Below, in pieces: positions 46,740-56,403 of a stretch of DNA of 64,000 bases. The notes beneath the pieces were generated by a model, which was given only the letters and a program-made list of their open reading frames with translations, did no database searches and was not told the DNA's origin. The DNA lies in contig NZ_JAUKPO010000008.1 in assembly GCF_030503435.1 (NCBI RefSeq), positions 1 through 64,000 on the forward strand. Reading direction: 5' to 3'. A program made the translations under genes and the position numbers. Numbering within the stretch: the first letter of the stretch is position 1; every line of letters starts with the position of its first letter. This DNA comes from Rhodocytophaga aerolata (lineage in GTDB: Bacteria; Bacteroidota; Bacteroidia; Cytophagales; 172606-1).

Positions 46740-46911
46740 TTGAATTTAATCAATAATCAACCAATCTGTTGATTTTCCAGGCAACTTACTGCATTTCCTA
46801 TTTCTTTTCAATGGATCAGGAGAAAATAGTTGGTTAGTTGCCTGTAAGCTGGACGTATAACCAACTTAGCCTTTTTACAGCCCGGAGGAAATAGCAGAAA
46901 GCTCGTACTGG

Positions 46912-46943
46912 TTTACATATCTGGGTTTTATTTTCTAATTTTG
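46912..46943 (+). promoter_or_regulatory. candidate menD promoter
   Basis: TTTA (46912-46915) and TAATTTTG (46936-46943) are 20 nt apart, close to the Bacteroidota consensus TTTG-N19-21-TAnnTTTG. It would give a leader of about 30 nt to the TTG start of menD. Confidence 0.45.
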
Positions 46944-46980
46944 ATGGCTGTAGTTTTACCAAACCACTTATACTAAACGC

Positions 46981-48708
46981 TTGGCTATACTTCAACCCAT
47001 TGTTAATATAGCAGAGATCTGTGCCCAACGCCATGTGACACAGTGTATATTGTCTCCCGGCTCCAGGTGTGCACCCCTCACCCTAGCCTTTGTTCGCCAT
47101 CTGCAAATTCATACACGTACTATTCCCGATGAACGGTCGGCTGCCTTTATAGCTTTAGGCATGGCCTCTCAGAGCAGGCAAACGGTAGTGCTGGTTTGCA
47201 CCTCCGGCACGGCCGTACTGAACTATGCTCCGGCTATTACCGAAGCGTATTATCAACAGGTTCCGTTGCTGGTACTAACTGCAGACCGCCCATCTGAGTG
47301 GATTGAACAGCAAGACGGGCAAACCATCCGGCAGCGGGAAGTATATGGCAAACATGTAAAAGCCAGTTTTGAACTGCCGGTAGCTTTTACTCACCCCGAT
47401 GCTGAGTGGCATACCTACCGGATTATTAATGAAGCCCTGACGATTGCCCAGACTTATCCTTTTGGCCCGGTACATATTAATGTTCCACTGCGGGAGCCTT
47501 TATATCCTTCTGCAGGTGAAGAAGTAGTGTTTGACAAAACGGTGCGTATTATTCAACCTTTCAAGCCTGAGCAGATACTTACTGTCGATCAATGGATACA
47601 GATCCGGGAACAGTGGGAAGATGCTGATAGAAAGTTAATTGTAGCGGGCCAGTATCCCTACCAGGCACCGCTGGCTCATGTATTAAAACAACTACAGACA
47701 GAACTGGAAGTACCGATTATCGCTGATATTATTTCAAATCTGCATACGCTGCCCGATGTAATCCGCTACCAGGATATGTTGCTGATGCAGAAAAATACAG
47801 AACTACTTGAAAACCTGAAGCCAGACTTGCTCATTACTTTTGGCAACTCAGTAATCTCCAAAAACGTAAAGCTTTTTCTCAGAAAACATAAACCATCCAT
47901 ACACTGGCATATTCAGCCAGCCGGAATACCGGCTGATCCTTTTCAGTCGCTTACACATGTGCTGCCGGTAGAACCTTTGTATTTCTTTAAAACCCTGTTT
48001 GAAGATTTAGACTATCAGCATTTTTTAAGCAACGACGAACCTGAATATGGCACTGATTATTATGCTCTCTGGCAGAAAGAGAACCAGAAAGCAGCCAAGG
48101 TGTACAGTTCACTGTTTAGCTCTGCCAGCTTCAGTGAATTTGAAGCTGTAAGTGAAATGATGGACCGTTTGCCGGACGAAAGTATTTTGCATCTGGCCAA
48201 CAGCATGCCTGTACGCTATGCGAATTTTATCAGCTTGCAAGCAGGCCAGACGGTGGAAGTATTTGCCAACCGGGGCACTAGTGGCATAGATGGCAGCAAT
48301 GGTACAGCCTTAGGAGCCGCCTTAACCACAGAAAAACTAGTGATATTACTAACCGGAGATATGGCTTTTCTATATGACCGCAACAGCCTCTGGCATAATT
48401 ATCTGCCTAAAAATTTACGGATTATTGTGCTTAATAACCATGGTGGTGGCATTTTCAGGTTGTTGGATGGCCCGGCAGGTCAGCCAGAGTTAGAAGAATA
48501 TTTTGAAACCAGGCAACGGAATACAGCCGAGTTAACAGCGAAAGATGCAGGCATGCTCTATTCTTATTGCAATTCCCGGGAACAGCTTGGCAAACAATTA
48601 ACGGCTTTTTTTGATTTATCTGGTGGGGCCAAATTACTGGAAATTGAAACCGATCCGGCAGTAAATGCCGAAGTGTATGCCAGGTTTAAACAGTACTTTA
48701 CTACCTGA
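46981..48708 (+). CDS. menD: 2-succinyl-5-enolpyruvyl-6-hydroxy-3-cyclohexene-1-carboxylate synthase
   Basis: The 575-residue thiamin-diphosphate enzyme has its N-terminus at a TTG codon (46981). Upstream the frame is closed at 46951 without an ATG, and the residues after TTG (NIAEICAQ) match the start of MenD. Landmarks are [13 protein letters not shown], the ThDP-domain [18 protein letters not shown] and [13 protein letters not shown]. It joins 2-oxoglutarate and isochorismate in menaquinone synthesis, in the cytoplasm. menB follows, so the two form part of a men cluster. Confidence 0.93.
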   Translation: MAILQPIVNIAEICAQRHVTQCILSPGSRCAPLTLAFVRHLQIHTRTIPDERSAAFIALGMASQSRQTVVLVCTSGTAVLNYAPAITEAYYQQVPLLVLTADRPSEWIEQQDGQTIRQREVYGKHVKASFELPVAFTHPDAEWHTYRIINEALTIAQTYPFGPVHINVPLREPLYPSAGEEVVFDKTVRIIQPFKPEQILTVDQWIQIREQWEDADRKLIVAGQYPYQAPLAHVLKQLQTELEVPIIADIISNLHTLPDVIRYQDMLLMQKNTELLENLKPDLLITFGNSVISKNVKLFLRKHKPSIHWHIQPAGIPADPFQSLTHVLPVEPLYFFKTLFEDLDYQHFLSNDEPEYGTDYYALWQKENQKAAKVYSSLFSSASFSEFEAVSEMMDRLPDESILHLANSMPVRYANFISLQAGQTVEVFANRGTSGIDGSNGTALGAALTTEKLVILLTGDMAFLYDRNSLWHNYLPKNLRIIVLNNHGGGIFRLLDGPAGQPELEEYFETRQRNTAELTAKDAGMLYSYCNSREQLGKQLTAFFDLSGGAKLLEIETDPAVNAEVYARFKQYFTT

Positions 48709-48757
48709 AAGCTTTTTGTACAGAAACAAATTCTATTCACTACTAATATATATCTCT

Positions 48758-49582
48758 ATGCAATCTACTCTTCCGTGGGAAACAATTAAAGAATATAAGG
48801 AAATCCTGTTCCAGTATTATGATGGAATAGGCAAAATCAGTATCAACCGTCCTAAGGTACACAATGCCTTTACTCCTCTTACCATCCAGGAAATGCGTGA
48901 AGCGATGGATCTTTGCCGCTACGACGATAGAATTGGCGTGGTAATATTGACTGGTGAAGGTGGACAAGCCTTCTGCAGCGGTGGCGATCAGAGTGTACGT
49001 GGACATGGCGGCTATGTAGGCGAAGACAATGTACCCCGATTGAATGTGCTTGACCTGCAGAAGCAAATCCGTTCTATTCCTAAACCAGTCATTGCCATGG
49101 TGGCCGGCTGGGCAATAGGTGGCGGCCATGTATTGCACGTCATTTGCGACTTAACCATTGCTGCCGATAATGCGAAATTTGGACAGACAGGCCCAAAAGT
49201 AGGAAGTTTTGATGGAGGCTTTGGCGCCTCATACCTGGCGCGTATTGTCGGCCAGAAAAAAGCCAGGGAAATATGGTTCTTATGTGACCAGTACAATGCA
49301 CAGGAAGCCCTGGATATGGGATTGGTAAACAAAGTAGTTCCCCTGGAAAAGTTGGAAGAAACCACGGTTGCCTGGTGCCGGAAAATATTAGAAAAAAGCC
49401 CGATAGCCCTGCGTATGCTAAAAGCTTCCTTTAATGCAGAACTTGATGGGCAAGCAGGCATACAGGAACTAGCCGGGAATGCTACCCTGCTTTATTACTT
49501 ATCTGATGAGGCAAAGGAAGGCAAAAATGCGTTTCTTGAAAAACGCAAACCCGACTTTTCAAAATTTCCTAAGTTCCCCTGA
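48758..49582 (+). CDS. menB: 1,4-dihydroxy-2-naphthoyl-CoA synthase
   Basis: I start at the ATG at 48758, giving 274 residues (MQSTLPW); the frame extends 31 codons back into menD. The crotonase fold shows [22 protein letters not shown] and [11 protein letters not shown], with SPxA-type residues late. MenB cyclises o-succinylbenzoyl-CoA to the naphthoquinone ring in menaquinone synthesis. It directly follows menD by 49 bp and is followed by a terminator at 49615. Confidence 0.95.
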   Translation: MQSTLPWETIKEYKEILFQYYDGIGKISINRPKVHNAFTPLTIQEMREAMDLCRYDDRIGVVILTGEGGQAFCSGGDQSVRGHGGYVGEDNVPRLNVLDLQKQIRSIPKPVIAMVAGWAIGGGHVLHVICDLTIAADNAKFGQTGPKVGSFDGGFGASYLARIVGQKKAREIWFLCDQYNAQEALDMGLVNKVVPLEKLEETTVAWCRKILEKSPIALRMLKASFNAELDGQAGIQELAGNATLLYYLSDEAKEGKNAFLEKRKPDFSKFPKFP

Positions 49583-49614
49583 TTTTGTTTATCTGCACAC
49601 CGCTAAAACTAATC

Positions 49615-49653
49615 TACCCTGTAGTCTTGCTAGTGTACTACAGGGTATTTTTT
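49615..49653 (+). terminator. terminator after menB
   Basis: The 10-bp stem TACCCTGTAG/CTACAGGGTA (49615-49624 with 49638-49647) is followed by T6. Confidence 0.85.
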
Positions 49654-49713
49654 ATCTAATCTCTGTTAAGTTCTACTATAGGCAGTATCCTACCTGGGGC
49701 AACTACAACAGGT

Positions 49714-49923
49714 TTATTCATTTCCTCTGTAATCGCTTCCACAAACGGTAGTGGCTAAAATAGTATATTCCTTATCCATTAATTTTACCACCCCTGGCTT
49801 CCCGTTATGTTGGGTGCAGGTTATATTATAAAAAGCCAAAGCTCTGGTTTTGTCCTCAAATCTGAAATAAAACTTAATATTTCCCTCTAAATCATCAACT
49901 CGTACATAGTAGTGCATGGGCAC
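49714..49923 (-). CDS. small hypothetical protein
   Basis: The 69-residue frame lies between menB and the sugar-acid kinase gene. Its residues have a plausible globular pattern (HYYVRVDDLEGNIKFYFRF, two Cys later) and no signal peptide. I do not recognise it. Support comes only from the well-behaved composition and the absence of any other gene in the space; ends are uncertain. Confidence 0.4.
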   Translation of the reverse strand: MPMHYYVRVDDLEGNIKFYFRFEDKTRALAFYNITCTQHNGKPGVVKLMDKEYTILATTVCGSDYRGNE

Positions 49924-50194
49924 AACGTTAAAAAATGTTTACAGGCAACAATACTATTGCCCGCTTCTTTCTACTTATCCTGAAATGTTTAAGTTGTATA
50001 AAATGGGTATTTAATCGCAAAATCCGTATTTGTACGGACTAATTTTTTTACATTTGTGCTTCAAACCTGGAATAATCCAGTATCTGGCAACTTATTTTTC
50101 TGGAAAAGCAGGATATTATTTGTTAGTAAAGAATAAAATTTGCCAGGAATCCATTTACTTGCCAGCGCTTATATATACAATTAACCTATTCGTT

Positions 50195-51193
50195 ATGCAT
50201 CCCTATTTTATCAGTTGCGACTGGGGTACGTCTGCGTTCAGATTGCGTTTGGCAGAAACTGCTTCTGGCCGGGTATTGCATGAAATTTCTGATGGCCAGG
50301 GCATAGCGGCTACTTATCAAGCATTTCTAAACTATAGTGCCGCCAATCCACCCACACAGCAGGAAAGAATAACTTACTATACACAGTTTATACAGACCCA
50401 TTTGCAGGAGTTACGTAAGCAACTTGCGTTTCTGCTACAGGGCATTCCCATGTTTATATCCGGTATGGCTTCTTCTTCCATCGGAATGCTTGAACTGCCC
50501 TATGCTTCGTTACCCTTTGCGCTGAATGGAACCAATGCCATCGTTCACACTCTTACGGCTCAGCCCGGTTTTCCACATGATACATATTTACTTTCCGGTT
50601 TGAAAAGTTCACAGGATGTCATGCGTGGCGAAGAAACACAGCTCATCGGACTGGCGGCTACTCATCAGATAGATAATGCCATTTGCGTGTTTCCGGGCAC
50701 TCATTCCAAACATATCCGGGTAGAAAACGGCTACATTACCTCCTTCCGCACCTATATGACCGGCGAACTTTTCCAGACAATTTCCAATCATACGATCTTA
50801 CAAGCTTCTGTAGAAAAAAGAGATACGGCAACACTTAGTGATGAAATGATGCTGCCATTCAAACAGGGGGTGCAGGCTGGGGTGGAACTACAAAATATTC
50901 TGCATGCGTTGTTTACCGTACGTACTGGTGAATTGTTTAAAGAACGAACAAAGCAGCAAAACTACTTCTACTTAAGTGGCTTACTAATCGGGTATGAATT
51001 GCAGGAACTTGCCAAGCAGCCACAAACCCCTATATATTTATGTAGCAGCAGTCACTTGCTAAATTTCTACCAGGCAGCGGCAGAAGTACTCGAGTTAACC
51101 AAAAACCTGACCGTTATCTCTGGAGAATTAATAGATCAATCGGCTATAGCAGGTCAACGGCAAGTAGGATACAGCCTTAATGCATTACCTTAG
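50195..51193 (+). CDS. dgoK: 2-keto-3-deoxy-galactonokinase family protein
   Basis: I start at the ATG at 50195, giving about 332 residues; the earlier frame from 50030 adds nothing conserved. It begins YFISCDWGTSAFRLRL, the family N-terminus with the phosphate-binding DWGTS, and contains GEETQLIG and the FPGTHSKH motif. The DgoK family phosphorylates 2-dehydro-3-deoxygalactonate with ATP, giving the 6-phospho acid. The aldolase encoded 76 bp downstream would split that product. No dehydratase lies nearby, so upstream steps are encoded elsewhere. Confidence 0.88.
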   Translation: MHPYFISCDWGTSAFRLRLAETASGRVLHEISDGQGIAATYQAFLNYSAANPPTQQERITYYTQFIQTHLQELRKQLAFLLQGIPMFISGMASSSIGMLELPYASLPFALNGTNAIVHTLTAQPGFPHDTYLLSGLKSSQDVMRGEETQLIGLAATHQIDNAICVFPGTHSKHIRVENGYITSFRTYMTGELFQTISNHTILQASVEKRDTATLSDEMMLPFKQGVQAGVELQNILHALFTVRTGELFKERTKQQNYFYLSGLLIGYELQELAKQPQTPIYLCSSSHLLNFYQAAAEVLELTKNLTVISGELIDQSAIAGQRQVGYSLNALP

Positions 51194-51269
51194 CAAGTTC
51201 GTGAGCCTGGCTTTTCACACATAAGGGCGTATCCATAAATTTAACAAACGCATTAAACCCTAACACTTT

Positions 51270-51917
51270 ATGTTCTCCTGGGAATTATTTTACAAACTAC
51301 CCATTATTGGAATCCTCCGGGGTGTAGCCCCATCGGCTCTATACAACATGATTCCATTGTATATAGACGCCGGGTTTACCAACCTAGAAATTACGATGAA
51401 CTCACAAGGGGCAGTAGAAACAATTAAGAATCTGAGAAGCACCTATGAAGGGAAGTTAAATATTGGCGCAGGCACGGTTTGCACCCAACAAGACTTACAA
51501 ACTGCTTTGGAAGCAGGCGCCACATACATTGTTACGCCTGTAGTTAGCGAAAAAATAATTGCTTTATGTGTACAGCAGCAAATTCCTATATTTCCCGGCG
51601 CCTACACGCCTACTGAAATTTATACAGCCTGGCAGGCGGGTGCCAGTATGGTGAAAGTATTCCCGGCCACCACACTAGGTGCTGCCTATATTAAAGAGGT
51701 AAAAGCACCCTTGAATGAGGTAAAACTGTTACCAACCGGTGGGGTATCTGCGGAGAACCTGGCTGATTTTTTTAAAGCTGGGGCAGAAGGAGTTGGTATG
51801 GGCAGCCAGCTGTTTCCTGCAAAGTTGTTACCAGAAGAGAACAGGCATGAGCTCAGAAAACATTTCACGAACGTATATCAAGCGTATGAGCAGTACAAGC
51901 GTTCGTCTGCAAAGTAG
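51270..51917 (+). CDS. KDPG/KDPGal aldolase
   Basis: The 215-residue class I aldolase shows LEITMNS, the Lys Schiff-base segment SMVKVFPA and the phosphate-binding LLPTGGVS and GMGSQLF. It is of DgoA/Eda length. It cleaves 2-keto-3-deoxy-6-phospho sugar acids into pyruvate and glyceraldehyde 3-phosphate. Its LPIIGILRG start is closer to DgoA than to Eda, and the adjacent dgoK supports the galactonate or gluconate branch. It is cytoplasmic. Confidence 0.9.
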   Translation: MFSWELFYKLPIIGILRGVAPSALYNMIPLYIDAGFTNLEITMNSQGAVETIKNLRSTYEGKLNIGAGTVCTQQDLQTALEAGATYIVTPVVSEKIIALCVQQQIPIFPGAYTPTEIYTAWQAGASMVKVFPATTLGAAYIKEVKAPLNEVKLLPTGGVSAENLADFFKAGAEGVGMGSQLFPAKLLPEENRHELRKHFTNVYQAYEQYKRSSAK

Positions 51918-51970
51918 CCGGTCAAATAAATACTTTCTTGCTTTTATTTCCGGTATAAGGATACTTACTG

Positions 51971-52020
51971 GTAATAAAAAATAGGGCAAGTTGAACTACG
52001 CAACCTGCCCTGTGAATTTT
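51971..52020. terminator. bidirectional terminator, aldolase gene and ELWxxDGT gene
   Basis: An 11-bp stem with one mismatch (51983-51993 with 52001-52011) is flanked by A5 on the left and TTTT on the right. It fits both convergent genes. Confidence 0.75.
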
Positions 52021-52046
52021 TACAAAATGAGTTTTTATCTCAAAAA

Positions 52047-55000
52047 TTACTTTTTCACAACTTTTATCACCTGTATTTTGCCATCTTCTGATTGCAGTTT
52101 GAGCAGATGCATTCCTGCTTTTAACTGTAAGGCTGAGAAGTCAAGGCTTAGTTCTGCTTGTCCGGAAAGTGAATAATCATGGATAAAATAGGTTTTGCCT
52201 ACCACATCTGTCAGGCTAATAATTACCTTGCCCTGTTGCCCTTGTGTAGCAATGGTTAATTTATCTGAAAAAGGATTTGGGTATGCGGATATTAAAATTT
52301 CCTCAACATCTTGTTCACTAACTATTCTAGCAGCAGGCACAACAGGCGATAGTACTGATCCTGGAAGTACTTGAATGCTTGTGCTGCCGGGAAGTGTCCA
52401 GCCGACAGCTAAGTTATCGCCATAGACGGATTCTTTATGTAAGGCTTCGATGTAATACTTTTTGCCTTTTTCCAAAGCGATTTCTACTGACTTCTGGGTT
52501 GGAAATTTCGTCCACTGCCTGCTGGCAGCATGTCCGGTGATATAGGCAATCTTTTGTTTGCTTGCCGGATTGTCGTTGGTACTCAGCCATAATTCTCCCT
52601 GGTCATCAGATGCCAGATAGAAGGTATAATTGCCGGTTACCGATGGGCAAATATAGCCCCGGATGCGCTGCCCGTAGTTGTCGCCAATGCCAGATGGCGT
52701 TTCAAACGAAGTAAGTTGGGTAGAAGAGGCCGGAACGGTGTTGACCGGAATATCGGTTACAGCTCCTCCCCTGACATTCGCCCAGTACTCCCGTAAAATA
52801 CTACCGGTAGCAGAGCAGGCAAGCATAGCAGGCGACGTAATTGACACATTAGAGAAAGTAGCCGTATTAAAACTACTGCTGTTTTGTGAAGTCAGTGCCA
52901 ACCCTACATAAATATCACTTCCCATATTGATGGTAGTTTGTCCGATCGCCGTCCAGTTTACTCCATCTGAAGAATAGGAAGAAGTAAAGCTGTTGCCGTT
53001 TCTTTCTAGTTTGAGCCATCTGGGAGCCGTACCAGGAACTGATTTATAGCCGGGAGAACTACTTTCTTGCCGCCACATAAAGTTAGTATTACCTGAGGGG
53101 TTCACGGCAGTAGCTACAAAGGAGGCATCCGTGCCAAAATGTTCCCGGATCATTATGCCAGCCAGTGCATTCGGATGGGTGTTTTGCAGGCTTTCTACTT
53201 TAGCTACAATCGCAACATTGCCATTTAAGGGTTGATAGACGTAATAAAAATCGTCTGGTGCCCGGTAAAAATCATTGCCTGCACTTTTAAGAGTAAATAC
53301 GCCATTCCGGTACCCTGAACTACCTCTTTTAGTAAGTGGAGTTCCCACATCCGAGCCTGCCCAGGGTTCAGGTAAGCCATCAACCGTTACGGTTACTTCT
53401 GCCAGCTCACTATACCCATCCTGATTGTCGACTACCCGGGCACTTATACGGTAAGTTCCAGCCTCCGCATCATTCCAGGTAACACTGTATGGGGCTGTAT
53501 AGTCGTATTCTACAAAAGATGTACTTCCATTGTCTGCATAGAATTCAACTCTGTTAACGGAGCCATCTGCATCAGAGGCAGTAGCTGTAACTGTAAGAGA
53601 CGCAGGAGAAGTTGGTATTTTTTCTCCATTTACCGGAGATGTAATGGTAACCACTGGAAGTTTGTTTTCTACATAGGGAGACAGTGAAGCACCCGAAATG
53701 ACAGATATAGCATTGCTACCTGGGGTTGTCCAGGCAACCGCCAGATGGTCGCCTCCGGCTCCTTCTTTGTGCAAGGCTTCTATATAGTATTTGTAGCCTC
53801 TTTCCATATATATGGTTGCCGATTTTTGGGAAGCATATTTCGTCCATTGTTTCGGGCTGGCGTATCCGGTAACAGAAGCTATTTTTTGTTTTCCTTCCGG
53901 ATTCTCATTATTGCTCAGCCAGAGTTCGCTATGATCATCTGAGGCAACATAGAAAGTATAATTCCCACTGTATGGTGCACAAATAAATCCTCTGAGACGC
54001 TGTCCGTAATTATCGCCAATACCGGAAGGGGTTTCAAAAGAAGTAAGTTGGGTAGAAGAAGTAGGAGTACTTGTCAGCGGAATAGTAGACACAGTGGTAC
54101 CGGACACATTTGCCCAGTATTCTCTTGATAAGCCACCTGTGGCACTGCAAGTAGCCGGAGGTATGTGTACTTTTAATTCCATCGTGCCTGCCGCTGTTCC
54201 ATCACTCTTCCATAATTGGTTTGCTGTTGTTGCAAAAAGCAAGCTGCCATTCACAGCTAGTAAATCAGTGGGAACAACTTCTTTTACCAAAACGGTCCCT
54301 TGCGCTGTGCCATTACTTTTCCACAACTCCCAGCTAGGAGCTGTATACCCATCGCTTATACCATTTTTATCTGCTGCGAAGTATAAAACTCCATTCACAT
54401 CGGTTAATTCTACTGGTACAGAACCGGCTGCGCCAGGGGCAATATCTTTTACTAAAACCGTGCCCTGGGTGGTACCATCTGTTTTCCACAATTCACCGGC
54501 AGCATACTCCGTAGCACTTGCCCGATCATGATCGGCCACAAAAAATAAAGTACCGTTAGAAATAGTTAGTTGACTGGGATGAGACCCGAATAAACCTGGG
54601 GCAATGTCTTTCACTAATACGGTGCCCTGGGCAGTACCATCTGTTTTCCATAATTCCCGGTTTTGATTCTGATATGGATTCCTTGTATCAAAAGAGCCAC
54701 TCGCTACAAAATATAAGGCTCCGTTGTACACTTTAAAATCTTTAGGATAGGAACCAGCATAATCCGCTGACCCAGCTTGATTGGGTGCAATATCCTTTAC
54801 CATTACCGTACCTGAAGCCGTACCATTGCTTTTCCATAGTTCTAAGCCGGCTGCCCCTCCATCATTGGCATCAAAGTATAGGTTTCCGTTCCAGTAAGCT
54901 AAAGAAGTGATTCCTGAAAAGCCCGGACCTGGACGTATATCTTTCACCAAAACTGTACCTGCACTAGTGCCATTGCTTTTCCATAGTTCTAAGCCGTAGG

Positions 55001-55613
55001 TGTAATCAATGGCTGTAAAGTATAAGGTACCATTCCCATTTACTAAGCGGATATCCTCTACAAATGAATAGGGAAAGGAAGTCCCCCCAGTGGGAGATTC
55101 AAAGCTTTTGAGAATGAGCGTTCCAGCTGCTGTCCCGTCACTCTTCCATAAGTCGTAAATACCAAGAGCTTTTTCAACTATGAAATACAGTACCCCATTC
55201 ACATCGGTAAACTGGTAAAAATTTCCAGGTTCTGTAATAACTTTGAGCTTCACCGTCCCTTGAGCTGTCCCATCGCTTTTCCATAAAGCATTTTTGCCTT
55301 CCATATCTTGAGCTATAAAAAATAAGCTATTGCCTACTCTAGTCAGATTATAAAGATCACCGCTTGGCTCGCTATAACCTGCAAGCAGGTTTTTTACACG
55401 AACTGTACCTGCACTAGTACCATTGCTTTTCCATAGTTCATTTCCAAAATCGGGTGTATAAGCAGGGAAAAATGCTGTACCATTCACATCCGTCAGTTGA
55501 GGTGTATATTGCAACTGCAATGAAAATTCCTGAGCCATCAGAGGTGAGAGCGAAAGAATAATTACACTTAGAAAAACAGCAGTATATTTAGAAATTTTAC
55601 AGTGAAAGGACAT
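52047..55613 (-). CDS. ELWxxDGT-repeat surface protein with PA14, DUF1349-like and T9SS type A domains
   Basis: From the ATG at 55613 the product has about 1188 residues (the frame reaches a further ATG at 55658). After a signal peptide ending PLMAQ come roughly ten ELWxxDGT/ELWKSNGT repeats (about 40-500), which resemble a propeller. A PA14 domain follows (about 510-655), then an Ig-like domain, a DUF1349-like lectin fold, a second PA14 domain and a C-terminal T9SS type A sorting domain with SAYPNPFSDKL. PA14 domains bind sugars. The protein should be secreted and attached to the surface. It has a broken sister copy at 56404. Confidence 0.85.
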   Translation of the reverse strand: MSFHCKISKYTAVFLSVIILSLSPLMAQEFSLQLQYTPQLTDVNGTAFFPAYTPDFGNELWKSNGTSAGTVRVKNLLAGYSEPSGDLYNLTRVGNSLFFIAQDMEGKNALWKSDGTAQGTVKLKVITEPGNFYQFTDVNGVLYFIVEKALGIYDLWKSDGTAAGTLILKSFESPTGGTSFPYSFVEDIRLVNGNGTLYFTAIDYTYGLELWKSNGTSAGTVLVKDIRPGPGFSGITSLAYWNGNLYFDANDGGAAGLELWKSNGTASGTVMVKDIAPNQAGSADYAGSYPKDFKVYNGALYFVASGSFDTRNPYQNQNRELWKTDGTAQGTVLVKDIAPGLFGSHPSQLTISNGTLFFVADHDRASATEYAAGELWKTDGTTQGTVLVKDIAPGAAGSVPVELTDVNGVLYFAADKNGISDGYTAPSWELWKSNGTAQGTVLVKEVVPTDLLAVNGSLLFATTANQLWKSDGTAAGTMELKVHIPPATCSATGGLSREYWANVSGTTVSTIPLTSTPTSSTQLTSFETPSGIGDNYGQRLRGFICAPYSGNYTFYVASDDHSELWLSNNENPEGKQKIASVTGYASPKQWTKYASQKSATIYMERGYKYYIEALHKEGAGGDHLAVAWTTPGSNAISVISGASLSPYVENKLPVVTITSPVNGEKIPTSPASLTVTATASDADGSVNRVEFYADNGSTSFVEYDYTAPYSVTWNDAEAGTYRISARVVDNQDGYSELAEVTVTVDGLPEPWAGSDVGTPLTKRGSSGYRNGVFTLKSAGNDFYRAPDDFYYVYQPLNGNVAIVAKVESLQNTHPNALAGIMIREHFGTDASFVATAVNPSGNTNFMWRQESSSPGYKSVPGTAPRWLKLERNGNSFTSSYSSDGVNWTAIGQTTINMGSDIYVGLALTSQNSSSFNTATFSNVSITSPAMLACSATGSILREYWANVRGGAVTDIPVNTVPASSTQLTSFETPSGIGDNYGQRIRGYICPSVTGNYTFYLASDDQGELWLSTNDNPASKQKIAYITGHAASRQWTKFPTQKSVEIALEKGKKYYIEALHKESVYGDNLAVGWTLPGSTSIQVLPGSVLSPVVPAARIVSEQDVEEILISAYPNPFSDKLTIATQGQQGKVIISLTDVVGKTYFIHDYSLSGQAELSLDFSALQLKAGMHLLKLQSEDGKIQVIKVVKK

Positions 55614-56184
55614 CCAGGCCGGAACGCACGGTAAAGGTGAGGGTAATAAATGTATCATAAAAAAGGTAGTTGTAGGAAATAAGAAAAAATTTATGGTGAA
55701 TAGTTATGTTTTATATACCGGCAAAAGTGGGTGGTGCAAATGGGTTAGTAAACGATTTTAGCTGTATTTATAGTACTATAAATTCCTTATCCGTTAAACA
55801 TAGGCATACCTGTAACAGGAGTCATAACTAGTAGCTATGGCGTCGTTAGTGAGGTAAGCGTAGTAATTACAAAAGTGGATTATTGTGTACGTGCAGGTTG
55901 AGCAAAAACCGGCCTTACGGGCAAATACAGTGGCTTGTTGAGTAAGTTAAAAGCTTGTACATACATTCGAAAAGTTAAGATGATAATAAGCAAGTTGATA
56001 TAAAAATAATAACTGCCGTGCTAGATTCATGTACGTTAGAGCTTTTTTACTGGTGTGTGAATGAATAAATAAACGGAGTTGCCAGCAAAAAGTTAATGCC
56101 TGTATGAGTATCTGGGCAAAAATTTTACTTAGGTTATGTAGCCCGCAGAAATGCTGAAACTGGGCTTAGCAAAAGTGTAGAAAA

Positions 56185-56215
56185 CAAAGGTACTTTATCC
56201 GATTATGCTTGTCAA
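56185..56215 (-). promoter_or_regulatory. duplicated Bacteroidota promoter of the intact ELWxxDGT gene
   Basis: On the minus strand TTG (56213-56215) is followed by exactly 20 nt and TACCTTTG (56185-56192). This is a full match to TAnnTTTG. A 24-nt identical block (56170-56193), a 14-nt spacer and a 12-nt identical block (56208-56219) recur at 59713-59762. The match and the conservation make a real promoter likely. Confidence 0.7.
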
Positions 56216-56337
56216 TACCTGGAAACAGGTATTTTTTATTTATTTTGCAACAAAAATCTCTCCAATTAACCTGTTGATAGCTGCATGTTATAAAAATAAT
56301 TTTTAGATCGGTCTATTGAAGCTTAGCAAGAAAAAAT

Positions 56338-56370
56338 GAAAGGCAGACTGAATAATTCAATCTGCCTTTC
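56338..56370 (-). terminator. terminator after the broken ELWxxDGT gene
   Basis: A 15-bp stem with one mismatch (56338-56352 with 56356-56370) is followed by a T-rich stretch on the minus strand. Confidence 0.8.
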
Positions 56371-56403
56371 GTATGTTAACAAGAAATGACTAACCTGGGC
56401 TTT

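Larger units (their letters stand above)
55659..56403 (-). other. long leader region of the ELWxxDGT gene
   Basis: No gene is seen between the two ELWxxDGT genes. A promoter at 56185-56215 (separate entry) would yield an RNA leader of about 520-565 nt. The sequence is AT-rich with no recognised riboswitch. The right end contains the terminator of the other copy. Confidence 0.5.

Noticed and set aside
50030-50194. Upstream extension of dgoK
   Set aside because: The 55 added residues are not conserved-looking; the family begins at about the ATG at 50195.
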